Below are positions 45,681 through 58,500 of a stretch of 64,000 nucleotides of DNA, in pieces (the stretch's first letter is position 1; each line of letters starts with the position of its first letter). This DNA comes from Hoplostethus atlanticus. Lineage: Eukaryota > Chordata > Actinopteri > Trachichthyiformes > Trachichthyidae. The position numbers were made by a program, and so were the translations under genes. Where the stretch lies: the NCBI GenBank assembly GCA_034670405.1, contig JAXDDX010000190.1, positions 152,501 to 216,500 of the forward strand. The letters are read 5' to 3'. The notes under the pieces are model-generated. The model was not told the origin of the DNA, ran no database searches, and saw only the letters and a list, made by a program, of their open reading frames with translations.

Positions 45681-46930
45681 CATTTTTACCACACTTTTCA
45701 TTAAACACAAATCTCAACGTGCTAACAGAGAAGTTTAAGAGGCCTTATTAAAAAGGAAGGTTTTTAAGCCTGGTCCAATGGATGGCGACCTAATCCCATA
45801 CTGCACCAGTACAAGACAGTGGTTATACTGGGAACCCCCCCCAAGTGTCAATGGGTGTAATTGTGCCACATCCCTACAGTTATAAAGCCTGCTGTTTATT
45901 CCTGTTGCTGAGGGAAATATCCACTTAGGAAAGTATTTCTGACATGAAAGCCGCACGTGGGAAGGCTTCCTCTGGTGGGAAAGCGTTGGATCACAGTTAT
46001 GACCTTTGGGCATCTGCCAAATATTGCTCAGAGAGAGTTGAAGCCGAGCAGCGTGCCCAGTGTTAGTAATGCTCCGGCTGGTGCTTTCTGAGGGATGAAT
46101 CACACCGTAATCCCCGGTGATGCCTCCAGCAGAGCTTGGGGTCAACAGCAAAAGATATTTTCTGAGTCTTATCGGTGTTTGTTTTTGAGATGCCGCATCC
46201 ATCCAAGTCATCCATCAGGAGTTGTTTTTAAACTTTCTCTCCTGGAAAACAGTTGAGAAATGAGTTCTCCTCTCAGCTGGGGGGGGACTGATGGAAACAG
46301 GCTGCTATTACTGACCCCCCCCCCCCCGAGTAATTGGCATCCATTTTTGGTCCTGACTCATAGTCTGAGGAAGCGTCCACACAGCATTTCATTCAAACTC
46401 TGGAGTGTTTACTGCTTCAGTTCATTTCATCGGGCCAGGTGAGAACAACGACATTTGAACTCGGCTCCTCTTCCATGAGAACTGTGGTGCGCTTCGTTAG
46501 GAGTGAGAATATAATGCAACCAACTACAGGAAGTGAAGGGATTATGGAGGGGAATATGAGGAGACGGATGATCAAATGTGATAGTCAGCACACTTCCTCA
46601 TGCCTGGAACGCCTGGCATAACAACGGAGCGGAGAATGCAACACCAGAGAAGAGCAGACAAGTCCATCATGGTGACTCAGGTTACAGACTGGAACCAGAC
46701 TGGCCTCTAACCTGGTGGGACGACTGGTTACCAAAACTCAACCAATCAACCAGCGGCTGGCGGGTCATGTGACTTTTGATTTTGGTTTGATTTTTTCCCC
46801 ACTCTGGTTCAGACAAAAGAAAATGAACTGTAGGTGCGATCACACCCTGAGGAATCACGAGGCAGGGTAGTGATGGGTAGCGACGTGTCCATCAACAGGT
46901 GGTGCGGCATTACGGATGAAGACCTGAATG
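44602..46930. other. Intergenic sequence
   Basis: Contains an AG/G-rich run (45083-45118), a CTTCC run (45566-45600) and a TAA run (45648-45676). The 184-codon frame at 45197-45751 runs through the TAA repeat (poly-Ile) and has no recognised domain. No gene is supported. Confidence 0.5.
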
Positions 46931-46934
46931 TGTG

Positions 46935-46936
46935 AG

Positions 46937-46972
<36 letters not shown>

Positions 46973-47530
46973 GTGGAATAGTGGCTAAAGAGACCAAGCC
47001 CTGTGTCTGGAAAAATCCACCCTGTTGAAGTGTCCATTGAATCCTTACCAGCTACAGAGGTGCTGAGGATGGGACAGCGATGAGGATGATGAGGAAGATC
47101 ATGATGACGATGGGGGTGATGATGAGGATGATGGTGCTACTGCTGCTGCTACTACTGACGATGTCGATGAGGATGATGAGGATGCTGCTGTTGATGAAGG
47201 TGAGGGTGGTGGTGATGATAGAGCTGCTGCTGTTGATGATGAGGATGAGGATGTGATAGTGATGGAGGTCATTATGGTACTGCTGCTGCTGGTACTGCTG
47301 AGGATGGTGATGATGGTGATGAAGATGATGGCAATGATGATGAGATGATGATGATGATGTTGAGGATGATCATGAAGATGATGGTGATGGAGCTGCTGCT
47401 GAATTGTGATGATGGGGGGGTTAGAAAAGTGATGATGAAGGGGAAGATGATTAGGATGATGATGGGGATGAGAAAGATGATGAGGAAGAGGAGGAGGAGG
47501 AGGAGGAGGAGGAAAGGGCTGATGATATGG
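46935..47530 (+). repeat. GAT/GAG/CTG-rich trinucleotide region
   Basis: A pure (GATGAT)n run (46938-46971) is followed, from about 47070, by 460 bases of imperfect gatgag, gatgat and ctgctgctg units and then a GGA run (47485-47514). It ends about 130 bases upstream of the nap1l1 promoter. Apparent Met/Asp-rich frames are artefacts. Confidence 0.9.
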
Positions 47531-47639
47531 AGGAGGGTGACCCTTTCCCCTAGCTGACTTTGATCCCTTTCCCCCTACTCACCCCCACCTATCCCCCGGG
47601 ACCCCTCGCTACCCCTCCCATAAGCAGCGTTGCCTCGGT

Positions 47640-47710
47640 GACTACCGGTTTACGTGATGACGTCGGATGTATATGAGCGCAGACGGCGGGATCTCTCTCC
47701 CTTTTACCGC
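47640..47710 (+). promoter_or_regulatory. nap1l1: nap1l1 core promoter
   Basis: A CRE-like TGACGTC lies at 47658-47664 and a TATA-like tatat at 47670-47674. About 25-30 bases downstream is a pyrimidine tract, tctctctccctttta (47692-47706). A start at a C in that tract would give a 5' TOP mRNA, and NAP1L1 is known to belong to the TOP class. The start site is inferred. Confidence 0.6.
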
Positions 47711-47794
47711 CATCGGAGCGGAGTCTTTCTCCCCGGGACCGCTTCACTGCGCAGCACCGCCTAACCGAGTCCAGCCTCCGGCACGCGAGACAAG
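47697..47794 (+). other. nap1l1: nap1l1 exon 1, non-coding (5' UTR)
   Basis: GC-rich, CpG-containing sequence ending in gagacaag before a strong donor, gtaagg (47795). No ATG opens a long frame. The exon is inferred from the promoter signals and from the acceptor at 53195, which precedes the start codon by 22 bases. Its 5' boundary is approximate. Confidence 0.6.
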
Positions 47795-49154
47795 GTAAGG
47801 GACACACTTGGAAACCGCTTTGGCAGCAGCACCCCGACGTCCCGCGTCGTTTCAGACCGGCGCAGGTGAAGTAAATTCACATTGTAGTGTTTAAAAAAAA
47901 CGGGAGAAGACGGCTCTCTCACGGCGTTAGCGAGGCAAGTCAGACGGCAGCAGCCATTGAGACAGGCTCCACCATGATGTGTGTTAACGTTACACACGAT
48001 TTTCTAAAAAAAACAACCGTTAGGAATCCGTTTCGGTAAACGTTACACTGATAGAAACACTCTCGCGGAAGATAATTCTCGTTATTTGGAGCGTTTTTCG
48101 GCGTTTGCTGACACGTGTCTTTTAATCTTGTATTTTTTTTTGGACTTGACCTTATTTTTGAGTCGGGGTGGGGAAGTGTGGACGGGACTCTGGACTTATG
48201 GATACAACACACGGCGGTTTAGCTAGCTGGTTCCAGGCTACATGGTGGTAGCCGGCTACACGGTGAACAAAACCCGATATCGCCGTGTCAAAGCCTTCGC
48301 ACCACTTCCTAACTGGCCCACATTTTCTACGGCACCCGTGTTGAAGCTGTTCCTCCCACTGGATGCATAACCTCACTTGCAAGTGCGCATCAAGCTAGCG
48401 AAGAAGCTAGCTAACTAGCCACACACACACACAAGACCGGGCAGGCCGGCTAAGTTAGCTTGTTACTAGCCAGGAGTCATGTTGTTTGTGGAGGAAGTGC
48501 CGGGCCTTTGTGGTTATCGAGTAGACCCAGCGTTGCACATGTGCGTTTCAACAGGTAGGGTAGCTTCCTGGACGAATGGACGTAAAATGTGCGTCCGAAG
48601 TGAGCAGACGTCCACCAGTCATTGGTGGCTTGCCATATTTGTGCATGCAACACGTGGTCCCTGGCCAGGATTAGTGGTCCCAGAGAGGAAAATCCCCCTG
48701 CTTGGCCAGGTTGTGGGACCAGTGTGTTATCTATCTGTTATTTAAAGGTTCATAAACAGGTGAAATGAGCCCTGATTGTATTTGTTGGGGCTGTTATTGA
48801 CAAGCTGGTTCAATGGTAAAGCCTTTTTGTAGAGTTGCATTTCGGAATATAACCTCTTGAGGCGGTTGTGATCATGCCAAACATTGAGTTGCTCCTTCAA
48901 CACACCAGATGTGGACGTTATCTTTGCTTAGATGTCAATATGCCCCATCCACTTTGACCACGTCGTAGGTTGTGGTGCATCAGATACATTTTCAGTGTTG
49001 AAATAGCCACAAAAAGACCCAGTGTGTGAAGATATTTCACATATGAGCTTCTAGGTATTTCAGGAACTTCTGCATTGACACTTGGCATAGCTCCACTCTT
49101 GCCTAGTCGCTCCACGGGCATCAACAACATGCCTTTTAGAAATGCTTGGTTTTC

Positions 49155-49249
49155 CAGATAGGTTTTTTTGTAATTTAACGTTCATGTTTATACCATACTT
49201 GCATCTATTTGTGTCCATGGAAAAAGCAACAATTGACCTCTCAATCCTG
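49155..49249 (+). repeat. Dispersed repeat, nap1l1 intron 1 copy
   Basis: Partner of 44505-44601 in the same orientation. The two differ by only a few substitutions and one or two indels, so the family was active recently or one copy is a local duplication. Confidence 0.85.
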
Positions 49250-51639
49250 TCATGAAATTTTCTGAGACAGCAGCTCTTTTTTTTTTTTTTTTTTTTTTTT
49301 AAAGCTTTTTCCTGCTGCTGAGAGCTTTTTACTGTACCCTGCCATCAATAATTTGCTAACATGGAGAATGCAAGATGGCTGAGGGGTGTCATATTGCCTC
49401 AGATATTGAAGTGTGATATTGGCCATACGTTTTTAGCAGGATGTATAATGCACGATGCGACGTGCTTTGGGATTTATATTGTTTCATACTTGAGATTTAT
49501 GTCCTCATTTAGGCTTTTTTCTTACTCCCAAGGCACATAACCATATTGTCACGACGTGTTATACATGTGATGGTATGTGCATCGTTAGTGAGAAATGTAT
49601 GTGATCTGTTAAAGCCGTTAATCAAAATGAAAACTTAATATTGCAGTAGCAGGACACTGCCTGTTTCCTATAAACACTTATGAAGGAAATGACCTGCTCT
49701 GTCATGTTTTCATTTTAACTTCATTTCTTTTGTTGTACCTGTCCTGAGCTCAATGGATTGTCACTCTAGTTATCCTGGTTTATTAGCCATACACAGGCTA
49801 GTGTACATGCAGAGTGATGGTGATAATATGGTGGTTTTGCCAAAAGACTTTGCTTGCGATAAATCAAATTTCTTTGACAGCCTCAATTAAATGCCTCGTA
49901 CTGTGGTCTCATCATCTTATTCACATTATTAAGCTGCTCTGAGGGCGGTCCATCTCAGTGGGGGATGTCTGATTATCTCCATTAGCCACAGCTACAAACT
50001 AAACGAGGCTCAGATTTGCAGCAGGTGAATCTGGACGGACGTCTGCGCTCTGTAGGAATTTGTTGCTACTTCTGCTTCACTTTAAATCAATAACTAACAG
50101 CAATATTTTGAAAATGTTGGTGCCTACTTCTGTATAATATATTTACATTTTAGTTCTTACAATCAATTATAGAATATCGGCAGTATTAGGAAACACTTGA
50201 TTTCATTTAGATTGCCCACTGTAGTAGAAAATATACTCCAAGCATGCCATCAGATATTTTTGTTCCCCCAAAATCAGATTAAAACAGGATTAACATTGCA
50301 GCCATAATCGTGCAGCCATAATCGTGCAGCCCTATCGGTGTGTGACGCCACTGGCTATACAGGCGGTGTTAGGATGGGGTTGTTTCTGGCATCCAGTAAC
50401 CCCAAGGTGGCTAGCTGGAAGAGGAGGAGGGGAAGAGATGTAGTAGAGGTCTGAGTTTTCACTTCTACCTTTCAGACCAAGTCACATAATATTGTATTGA
50501 AGTTAGTCTTTTTTTTTCTTACCCTTTTGATAGATATCCCTTGGTAGATTGGATTGACTATGTTTTTATGGAGCTAGTTTTTATATGCTTTTTCATATAT
50601 ATGCTTTTTCATGAAGTGCACAGACCATTTCTCCTTTCTAGCGCGGCAGCTTTTGCTCCACGCCTGGCTTACCGTTTGGGAGCTAAAGGGCAAATTCTTG
50701 GCCTGTTGTCAATCTGGTAACCTCGTAGACCCCTTTGTTGCTGTGTCAATGCTACTTAAGAAAATTGCCTAACCAACTGAGTGATGTGCAGGAGGTGTTT
50801 TGAAATAACATCAGACTGCTGTACAAGATCAAGGTTTTTGCTGGTCAGCCAGCAGATGTGGGTTGGTGGGTTGGGTACAGCTGCACCCATACCACTCCGT
50901 AATATGAGGCACCCCAAGTGGATTTTCTAGCCTAGTAAGACACTCCCATGTGGAAATGGAAAGTGGAAATTATGATCAAGTTCATTCAAAACGTACAGCC
51001 CAACTCTAATTGTTGGTTTCGGTGACTTGATGAACAAAAGTATTGTCGGTTTTTGCATCTCATAGCAACGTCTTATTTTTTGGAGCAGGATCCACACGAA
51101 AGCCGTTTTCATTGTAGCCACTGCAGCTAAATGACTGAAATTAAACTCTTATTGGGGATTATCATTTTAGCCGTAATCGTGCCGCCCGACCAGTGACCGG
51201 GCAGTTCAATGACAGAAGCCTCTGATGGGATTTGAGGCAAGCAGGAAAACAGTTTGCTGCAGATGTGGAGGCACTATCTCTCGGCACATTTTATCCTTGA
51301 TAAATTTGTGTCTGCTCTCGTCCATTAGCAGTATCGAAAATCCCAACCACCTCAGTCACACTGCGCACACAGATCTCAGTTACATTTGACAAGCAGAATT
51401 CTCCCCAGTCCATAATCCGCCACCACAAGGCTTTGGGCTTGAGTTACCGCCACCTTAGCGATTGTGAGTTTTGACACCGGTGTCACTTCCAGGTCGTGAT
51501 CTGTTGCCTCTCTGTCTTATGGGTACCGATTGTGAGTCTCCCCTGTCTGTCCCCCTGAAAGTAACGGAGTGGTAATCCATCTCCCTCAAGGGAAGGCTCT
51601 GGGCAGAGTGGGGTGTCTTGTGGAGTCGGTGGGAAGGTG

Positions 51640-51860
51640 GTGAGTCACATCTTTAGTCTCGGTAGAGGACTTCTCTGTCAGCATGCAGCCTTGCTAACCT
51701 TAGCCATTGATTTGATTGGCTCGCGTTCAGTACAACAAGTGTATGGTAGCCCGCAGGGACAAAGTTTGAGAAGACCAAAGACTGCATATAAGTTAGGCAT
51801 CGTCGAAGCTTACGGCCAGCCGGCGCTCGGGCGGTAATCTCAGACCCTGGCTGGTGAGTT
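51640..51860 (+). repeat. Unnamed nap1l1-intron repeat, copy 1
   Basis: Contains gattggctcgcgttcagta, gcagggacaaagtttgaga and ggccagccggc, shared in order with copies at 56690-56930 and 58420-58650. It is the most diverged of the three. Confidence 0.6.
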
Positions 51861-52654
51861 TGTCTGCAGCACCTGCCACTCATCTAGAAGTTATTTTCAC
51901 TACTGAAAGTCATCTCTTGGTGAAATGGTGGAAATGACTGTTTTGGAATCAGTCAGCTGCGATACTTATTTGGTTGGTCTCCTGCCCTGCCGGTGAGCAG
52001 ACATGAAAGGGAGGGCTGTTCAGATGTGGCCCGGTTACATTATGCTGCCATGCTGTTAGCAGGAGGCCGCATGGTGGCCTTGTGTCACCAGCAGCCCAAA
52101 CCGAGCCCAGAGCACTGGGGGGGCAGAGGGACGAGATGGGTAGTAGGGCTGCGTGGTTGTCGCAAGATGATATTTTTGCCATATATCGCGATCACCCATA
52201 TTAATCACTATTATCAATGCCTGATTTTAAGGAAGTGAAAAATCGAATCATACATGACTAACCATGTAGCGCTGCTGGTGGGGGGGGTCTTACAAGATGA
52301 AGGGGTTCTGTTGTACTAGGATGTGCAGTGTAGATGGAGGCTGTTGATGAAGTTTTCCTCCTGATTGAATACGATTTTCTTTTTTTGTATTTCCTCTTGG
52401 ATGGGGTCCGTGCACACGCAGCTGTATTTGGGAGGAGGAGGATTACATTTAATGGCCGTTTTGTTTCCAGCTGAGTGATTGGGGTGAAGAGATCTTAAGC
52501 CCGTCATGCAGTTACATAATAAAAAACATGTCAAGTATCTATCGGGGTGGGTTCCTGGCAACGCTTTTTTTTGGTTGTTTTTCCTCAAACCTTTATCCAA
52601 GGATGATCAGCTGAGCTCATTTTCAGTGACGCCCTGCCTGACACTCAAACAGTT

Positions 52655-52800
52655 GCACACATTGATGCCTGGGAGCTTCCCAGTATAACTTAATAGCCAC
52701 TGAGCTGCTCCACTGGTACGGTTGGAAGTGCCTTGCTCAGGGGCAACTTGTCAGTAGCTGTTGATGGATTTTACCCTGCTGGCCCCCCTAAACGTATATT
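52655..52800 (-). mobile_element. tRNA-derived SINE copy
   Basis: gcctgggagcttcccagtat, gagctgctccactgg and tgccttgctcaggggcaact, in minus-strand order. No clear B box remains. Confidence 0.7.
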
Positions 52801-53195
52801 AAAGAAATCTATCATGTTGAACCGTCATCCTCCTTGAATGTTGACTGAATGAAATGCCTAGCTTGACTTTCCTTGGACAATCAGCCCTGGGTCAAATATC
52901 TGTTTGTTTTAACCTGCTTGGAGTACAGATGTCAGATGTTAGCCACAGAAAAGTACAGTGAATTGTCTTTCAAATCCATTTCTCATACTTTTTTAGACTC
53001 TTCTGTGGCTTTTCCATCATTAGTTGTGCTCCTAATGGACAAACTCCACCCATTTGTTACTCCCAGCAGGTGAAAACGAGCGGCAAGAGTTATTTGCTAA
53101 CCAGGTCTGGTGGCAATCAGACGTTAGCCAAAGCTAGATTAGTTTGCACCTTGCCAGTCTCTCTAACTTGATTATTTTCTCCTTTCTCTCTTCAG

Positions 53196-53234
53196 CATCA
53201 CTCAAGACTCAGCTAAGATGGCAGACATTGACAA
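53196..53234 (+). other. nap1l1: nap1l1 exon 2 (5' UTR end and start codon)
   Basis: The acceptor ctctcttcag (53195) is followed by 22 untranslated bases, the ATG and a donor, gtaagt, at 53235. Confidence 0.9.
53218..53234 (+). CDS. nap1l1: nap1l1 first coding exon (MADID)
   Basis: 17 coding bases: five codons (MADID) and AA of a split Asn codon. A tiny first coding exon is typical of vertebrate NAP1L1. Confidence 0.92.
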
Positions 53235-54729
53235 GTAAGTACATCTTCTACTCTGTTTACTGCACACTAGCAAGGAAAGACACTACTTACCCTCATGTGC
53301 CCATTTTGGGGTAAACCTTCCTGTTTCGGGATTATTACCCTCACTCATTACTTGACATTTCATCATCTGATCTAATCCAGAGTGATTTACGAGTGAAGGG
53401 ACATATGGCTGTTGGTACACACAGGCTGCTGCTGGTGATTCAGTCTTGACTTGGTGGTTATGGGATGGATGTTTTCATGACAAATCTCACATTGACATGA
53501 ATCTCAGAGCTGAAGGGAATAGTTTAAATTGAGGCGTAGTGTTTAGTGGGCCGGTGTCTCACAACATGAGCAGGTTATAAGCTCGCTATAACCGGTCCAA
53601 CTGAACTAGACGATAGCAAATGGCGAGTCTCAACAACCGCTACACCAGTACGCCCAATCTGATGTTAAAATAAATAAAGATTCACACTCTAGCTTGCCAT
53701 GTTTCCTGTGAAGACACTGAGTTGGTTTACCACGTGGTCTGCAGTGCATTTTGGTCGCATGGTGCAAGTTGAGGTCTGTCTCCTGTAGCGCGGCAGTGTT
53801 AATCCATCACTGCAGTGCGTTCACTGGTGGGGCTCTCCATCATTCATGCCAGCTTCCAGGGTCTCGTTGGCGGCTACTCCGGTTAAATGACCCTGTCGTA
53901 CAGCTCAGTTTCTACCCATCTGACCGCCCAACACACCATCATAATTTAATAAAGGGACTGTTAACGAGTGTATTTTAGGGAGGACTCGGCTTTTTATTTG
54001 ACTGAAGTTGGCTTGAATGATTTTTCTTAGAATGGATAAGGCACAGTGAGAAATTCACTCAAATGTAAAAGCTTGTACAAACCTTTCTGCAGTCTTGCCA
54101 TTTATCGTTGTTATGCTTCCAGTTATCATGTCCTCCCTGATTTGGTGCCTGCATGCAAGAGGCGTGACTGCAAAATATGTCTTCCTGGAAACGCTTGGAG
54201 TACTTTTTGTCCCCGCCTCTTCCAAAACGTCTATCAGTGGCTATCTGATGGGCTGAAACATCTGAAGTTATTTCATTTTAACAGTACGGGTCATTCAGTG
54301 TTTGCTTTTGAATTTCAATATTAGAGCCATGATATCCAGGCTGGCGTCAGAACCAAGGTTCATTTTCTGTGTCAGACTAGTAGGCATTGGAGTGTTTGTC
54401 ATCCTGATCCCCAGGATTTCCCAGTCTGGGGATTCAAACAGGCAACCTTCTGCCCACAACAGACTATCTGTACATGAGTAACAGTTGAGGACTAAGACCT
54501 CCTAAGGCTGTCTGTTCCATCATAGCTGGCTCTCTCTCGTTGAGCTGTTAGGGAAATGGTTGTTTACCCAGCCGGGGCTGTTTGGGTTGCCATGCCGGGC
54601 TCAGGTTGCATCAGCCCAGTCCCCCATGGACACACACATATTCAGACACAGCATTTTGACAGATGGATCTTGACATCAGTCCAACAGGAGTGGCGCTCCA
54701 CTGGCTGCCACACATCATAGAGGGCCTCT

Positions 54730-54815
<86 letters not shown>

Positions 54816-55492
54816 AGCCATTGATCCCCCTCCCCCCCGTGGTGCAGACTGACAGGAGGATGAGAGGCTGTTCAGGTGATGCCTTGTTACTTTCAGTGTT
54901 GTGCTGTCCTGCATTGCGTTTAAAAGCGGAGTGTCATGTTTCAGTTTGTGGAACAGCATTGTGGGTAAAAAGACTCTAAAACTGATTACTGCTGCAATAA
55001 AAAAAAATGCCTGTCTGAGAGCTCTGCAGCTTCCCATGGTCCTAAATTGGAAAGAAACCTAATTATGTCCACTGGACTTTGTCTGCAAGGTTGCCAGTTC
55101 AAATCTGCAGACAGGCTAGGATAAATCTGGGCGGGGAAAGTGAATGAGGAATTCTCTCCATTCCCTCAACAACTACCGTCAACGTGTCCTTGAGCAAGGC
55201 ATTTAATCCCCAGCTACTCCAGTAGAGCTGCTCAGTGGGCAACATGGTGGGGATGTGAAGCAGGACGTAGCTGGAAATGAGCATGGTCAGTTTTTACCCC
55301 CTAGATAAATGCTTGAAAAATGTATAAAGATTGTTAAGTTTCATAATTTTCACCAGTCAAATATGTTTTTGGAGTGAAAAGGGAATAAAACCAATATTTG
55401 GTAGCCTGCTGACGTGGTGGGTAGGGTGGCCAAACTAACCGGCAGCCGCAGCCTAAACATGCCAGAAGTTGTCTGGTCGCTGGTGTTAACTC

Positions 55493-55529
<37 letters not shown>

Positions 55530-58500
55530 CGGGCCTGTCTGTTTTGGCTGACCCCCCCCCCCCTCCCCCTCTCTCTCTCCCTGCAGCAAAGACCAAGCTG
55601 AACTGGACCCGGCAGATATGGAGGACGTGGAGGAAGTGGAAGAGGAGGAGACGGGAGAAGACGTTAACAGCAAAGGTAGGCGTCCGCTCTGCAGAAACCA
55701 CCGTGCAGATTTTTAGTATCGCTTAATTCTTGAAAGGTTTTAAAATAAGTGACTTTTTGTTGATGTGCAGAGGAAAACAACTGGTCTGATTGTGTTCAGA
55801 AAGATGGTGTATACTGACATAAAATGTTCTTTCATCTAACAAGACGTCACCAGAAGCATTTTCAAACCAGCATCGAATCACTCAAGTGTTGGTGTATAAA
55901 TGTCTTTGCAGTAGCACAATAGACGTCTGTGGCGTTTGTGTGCCTCTGCTCGGTATTTAGGTCAAGTTGACATGAGGTTGACTTGGGATTTTGTTTCTGC
56001 CTGGCAAGGTTCTGGATTGTAGTGAAGAGCTGGGAGGCACTAATCCGTTAGATTTTATTTTGGGCGCTAGATGCTGTCGGTGCATCCTTTTGATGTTCGA
56101 TAAATGATTCAGATGGTTTCTCATATATTTTCCCAGCCCATTGTGGATAGAATTAGATGGCTGTTTGGCCTCGTCTATTTATAGCGAGTGAATAGTCTTT
56201 TAAAAAAACAACAGAATTAAAGCACACTCGTTCCCGCTGCCTACGACAGATCTGTCACAGCGGCCACACACTCAGGAAAGCCTCGTATGAGATGTAGAGG
56301 CCCAGTCACGATTATAATTGCCTGAGTTAAAGCTTGCCGCTGTTTACATGCAGTACAAGCTCTTGTTAGGGCTGCTCAGAAACACTCGTATCACACATCC
56401 ACACACGGCGGCTGCTCTGAGACATCAGTCAGAGGCAAACTCCTACAAATCACAGCTGAAAAGATTTTGAGACGTGAGTTGGTGTTGGAAAGTGTCTGCC
56501 AGCGAATCATTAGGGGTTCGATTCCCTGTGTGCCTCAAGCAGTAGATCAGGGCACTAGCACTACAGGGGCTTCACAGCCGTGGACTCCCACTGGGGCCCT
56601 TATACTAAACATTTATCAATTATCAAGTTCATATTTTGGCAGGTAAAAATACTTCAGGTATACATGTCCCCTACCTGTTTTCAATGCTATTTCACTTTAG
56701 CTGCCTGTTGCGCCGCTCTGCGCTATCAGGAGCCTGTTTGATACAGAGCCCTTGTTTTGCTTTGATATGATTGGCTCACGGTCAGTATGGTGGTCAGCAG
56801 GGACAATTTGAGAACAGGTAAAGATAAAAGACTGTATATAACCGATGCAATCAAATGTTATCGTCTCAACGTTAGCGGCCAGTGACCTATCCTGATTTAT
56901 CCACACATTATACCAGCATTTCAGACCCTGTGCACTCACAGACAAGTGCAGGTGTATTTACTTGACTTGATGTCAAGCCTTCGACAGTTGAGCGCTGGCT
57001 GGAAGCACGTTACAAGCAAAATGCCCAGAATGTGTCAACAGTGAAAAGTGACTTTCAATCCCTATAATCTTCTCACCTGTCGGCTGCGATCTGGATGCTT
57101 TGATGGGTGCAAGCAACGTGTCGGACACTTGATTGTGCCGGCTGTCGCCTGTCTGGTACCACGACAGGAGTGCATCCCTTTTTTTGCTGACTGCCACCTA
57201 TTCTGTTTCTTGGCAGCATTTAATGGGTTTCTATCCACAATAATAGTCAGATGTCGATGAAGTTCAGGATTTATTTTGACCCAGATCGGACACACAGCAT
57301 AGAAACCAAACATACAACCAGCAAAATGTACAAACATCAGACACATTAAATAAACTCATCAAATGAACAACACAAAGTGCAGAAAACAACCAAGGAATTG
57401 GGGACAGGAGGTTGAGTATATCTGTATACATCCTCTAGTTAAACTGACGAATGCGAAACCAACTTCAGTCTAGTTGAAGTTGTTTAACAGTTAATCCATG
57501 TAAATGCTTATCTTGTTTACAGTTCCCAGGATGAGCTCATACCGTTCAATGATGGCTGACATGTCACTGTATTAGCCTGTATGTCAATTCATAAATGTAT
57601 AATCACAAATTACTGTTGCACAATTTTTCAAAGATATTGCAATATGGACTACTGCAATGAATCATAGGAGGCTGCACTGTTTTAATAGAGGGGGAAACAG
57701 TTTGACAGGTATTCTTGTGATGTGCTTCATTCCTGGCCTACAAATGAAGTTGCATGTTGGAGAAAAGCTTAATTTTCTTTAACCAGTTTTGTTTAAATGT
57801 ATTTTGATGCTTCTGAATGTTTGACATGTTCTCTTAAGCTACAATATATTTCATTTTGAGTAACTTGAATGGATGGGCTCACACTGAGTTGGGTCTGTCT
57901 TAATACTGTAGTCTTGACGTGTCTGTCTGTCCGTCCTCAGCTCGTCAGCTGACGGTGCAGATGATGCAGAATCCACAGATCCTGGCTGCGCTGCAGGAGA
58001 GGCTGGATGGTCTGGTCGGCTCGCCGTCAGGATACATGGAGAGGTGAGACGTCTTTATTTTCGTTTTGGTGATAACGTCATCCATCCATGAAGGAGGAAC
58101 GTGTCTCTTTGCCCGGTCCCTTCCAGAGTGGGCATAGCGCCCCCTGGAGCTCCTAGAGATTCAGTGTCTTACTTCAGCAGGGCAGAGGTGTCACGATGGC
58201 GGTGTCTGAGATTAATGTTTTGGGTTAACCTGCTAGCGGCTGACAAACTAAAGCGCCTTGTTACCAGACAAAATAATGAATTTACGTTTCCCATAGAAAT
58301 GTCACCCTGCCTGTTGAGTCCCATGACACCCATGTGGGAATTACAGTTCCCGCTAATGTTGAGCTAGTTTACCATCCTGGCCACGGACGAACGGACACTA
58401 CCGCTTTGTGTCGAGCAGCATAACAAGCAGCCAATCAGGAGCTTGTTTGATTCAGAGCCATGGTTGGGCTTTGATTTGCTCAAGGTCAGAAAGTGTCCGG

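Larger units (their letters stand above)
47795..53195 (+). other. nap1l1: nap1l1 intron 1
   Basis: 5.4 kb. The first about 600 bases stay CpG-rich. Further on are the repeat copy 49155-49249, a T run (49278-49300), a local duplication gcagccataatcgt (50300-50327), copy 1 of an unnamed repeat (51640-51860) and a SINE (52655-52800). No coding exon found. Confidence 0.6.
55676..57940 (+). other. nap1l1: nap1l1 intron 3
   Basis: Contains a SINE fragment (about 56480-56600, with B-box-like ggggttcgattccctg) and copy 2 of the unnamed repeat (56690-56930). The remainder is AT-rich without a supported exon. Confidence 0.55.

Noticed and set aside
45197-45751. 184-codon frame, the longest non-simple frame in the gap
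   Set aside because: AT-rich, passes through a TAA microsatellite (poly-Ile), with no domain, promoter or splice support.
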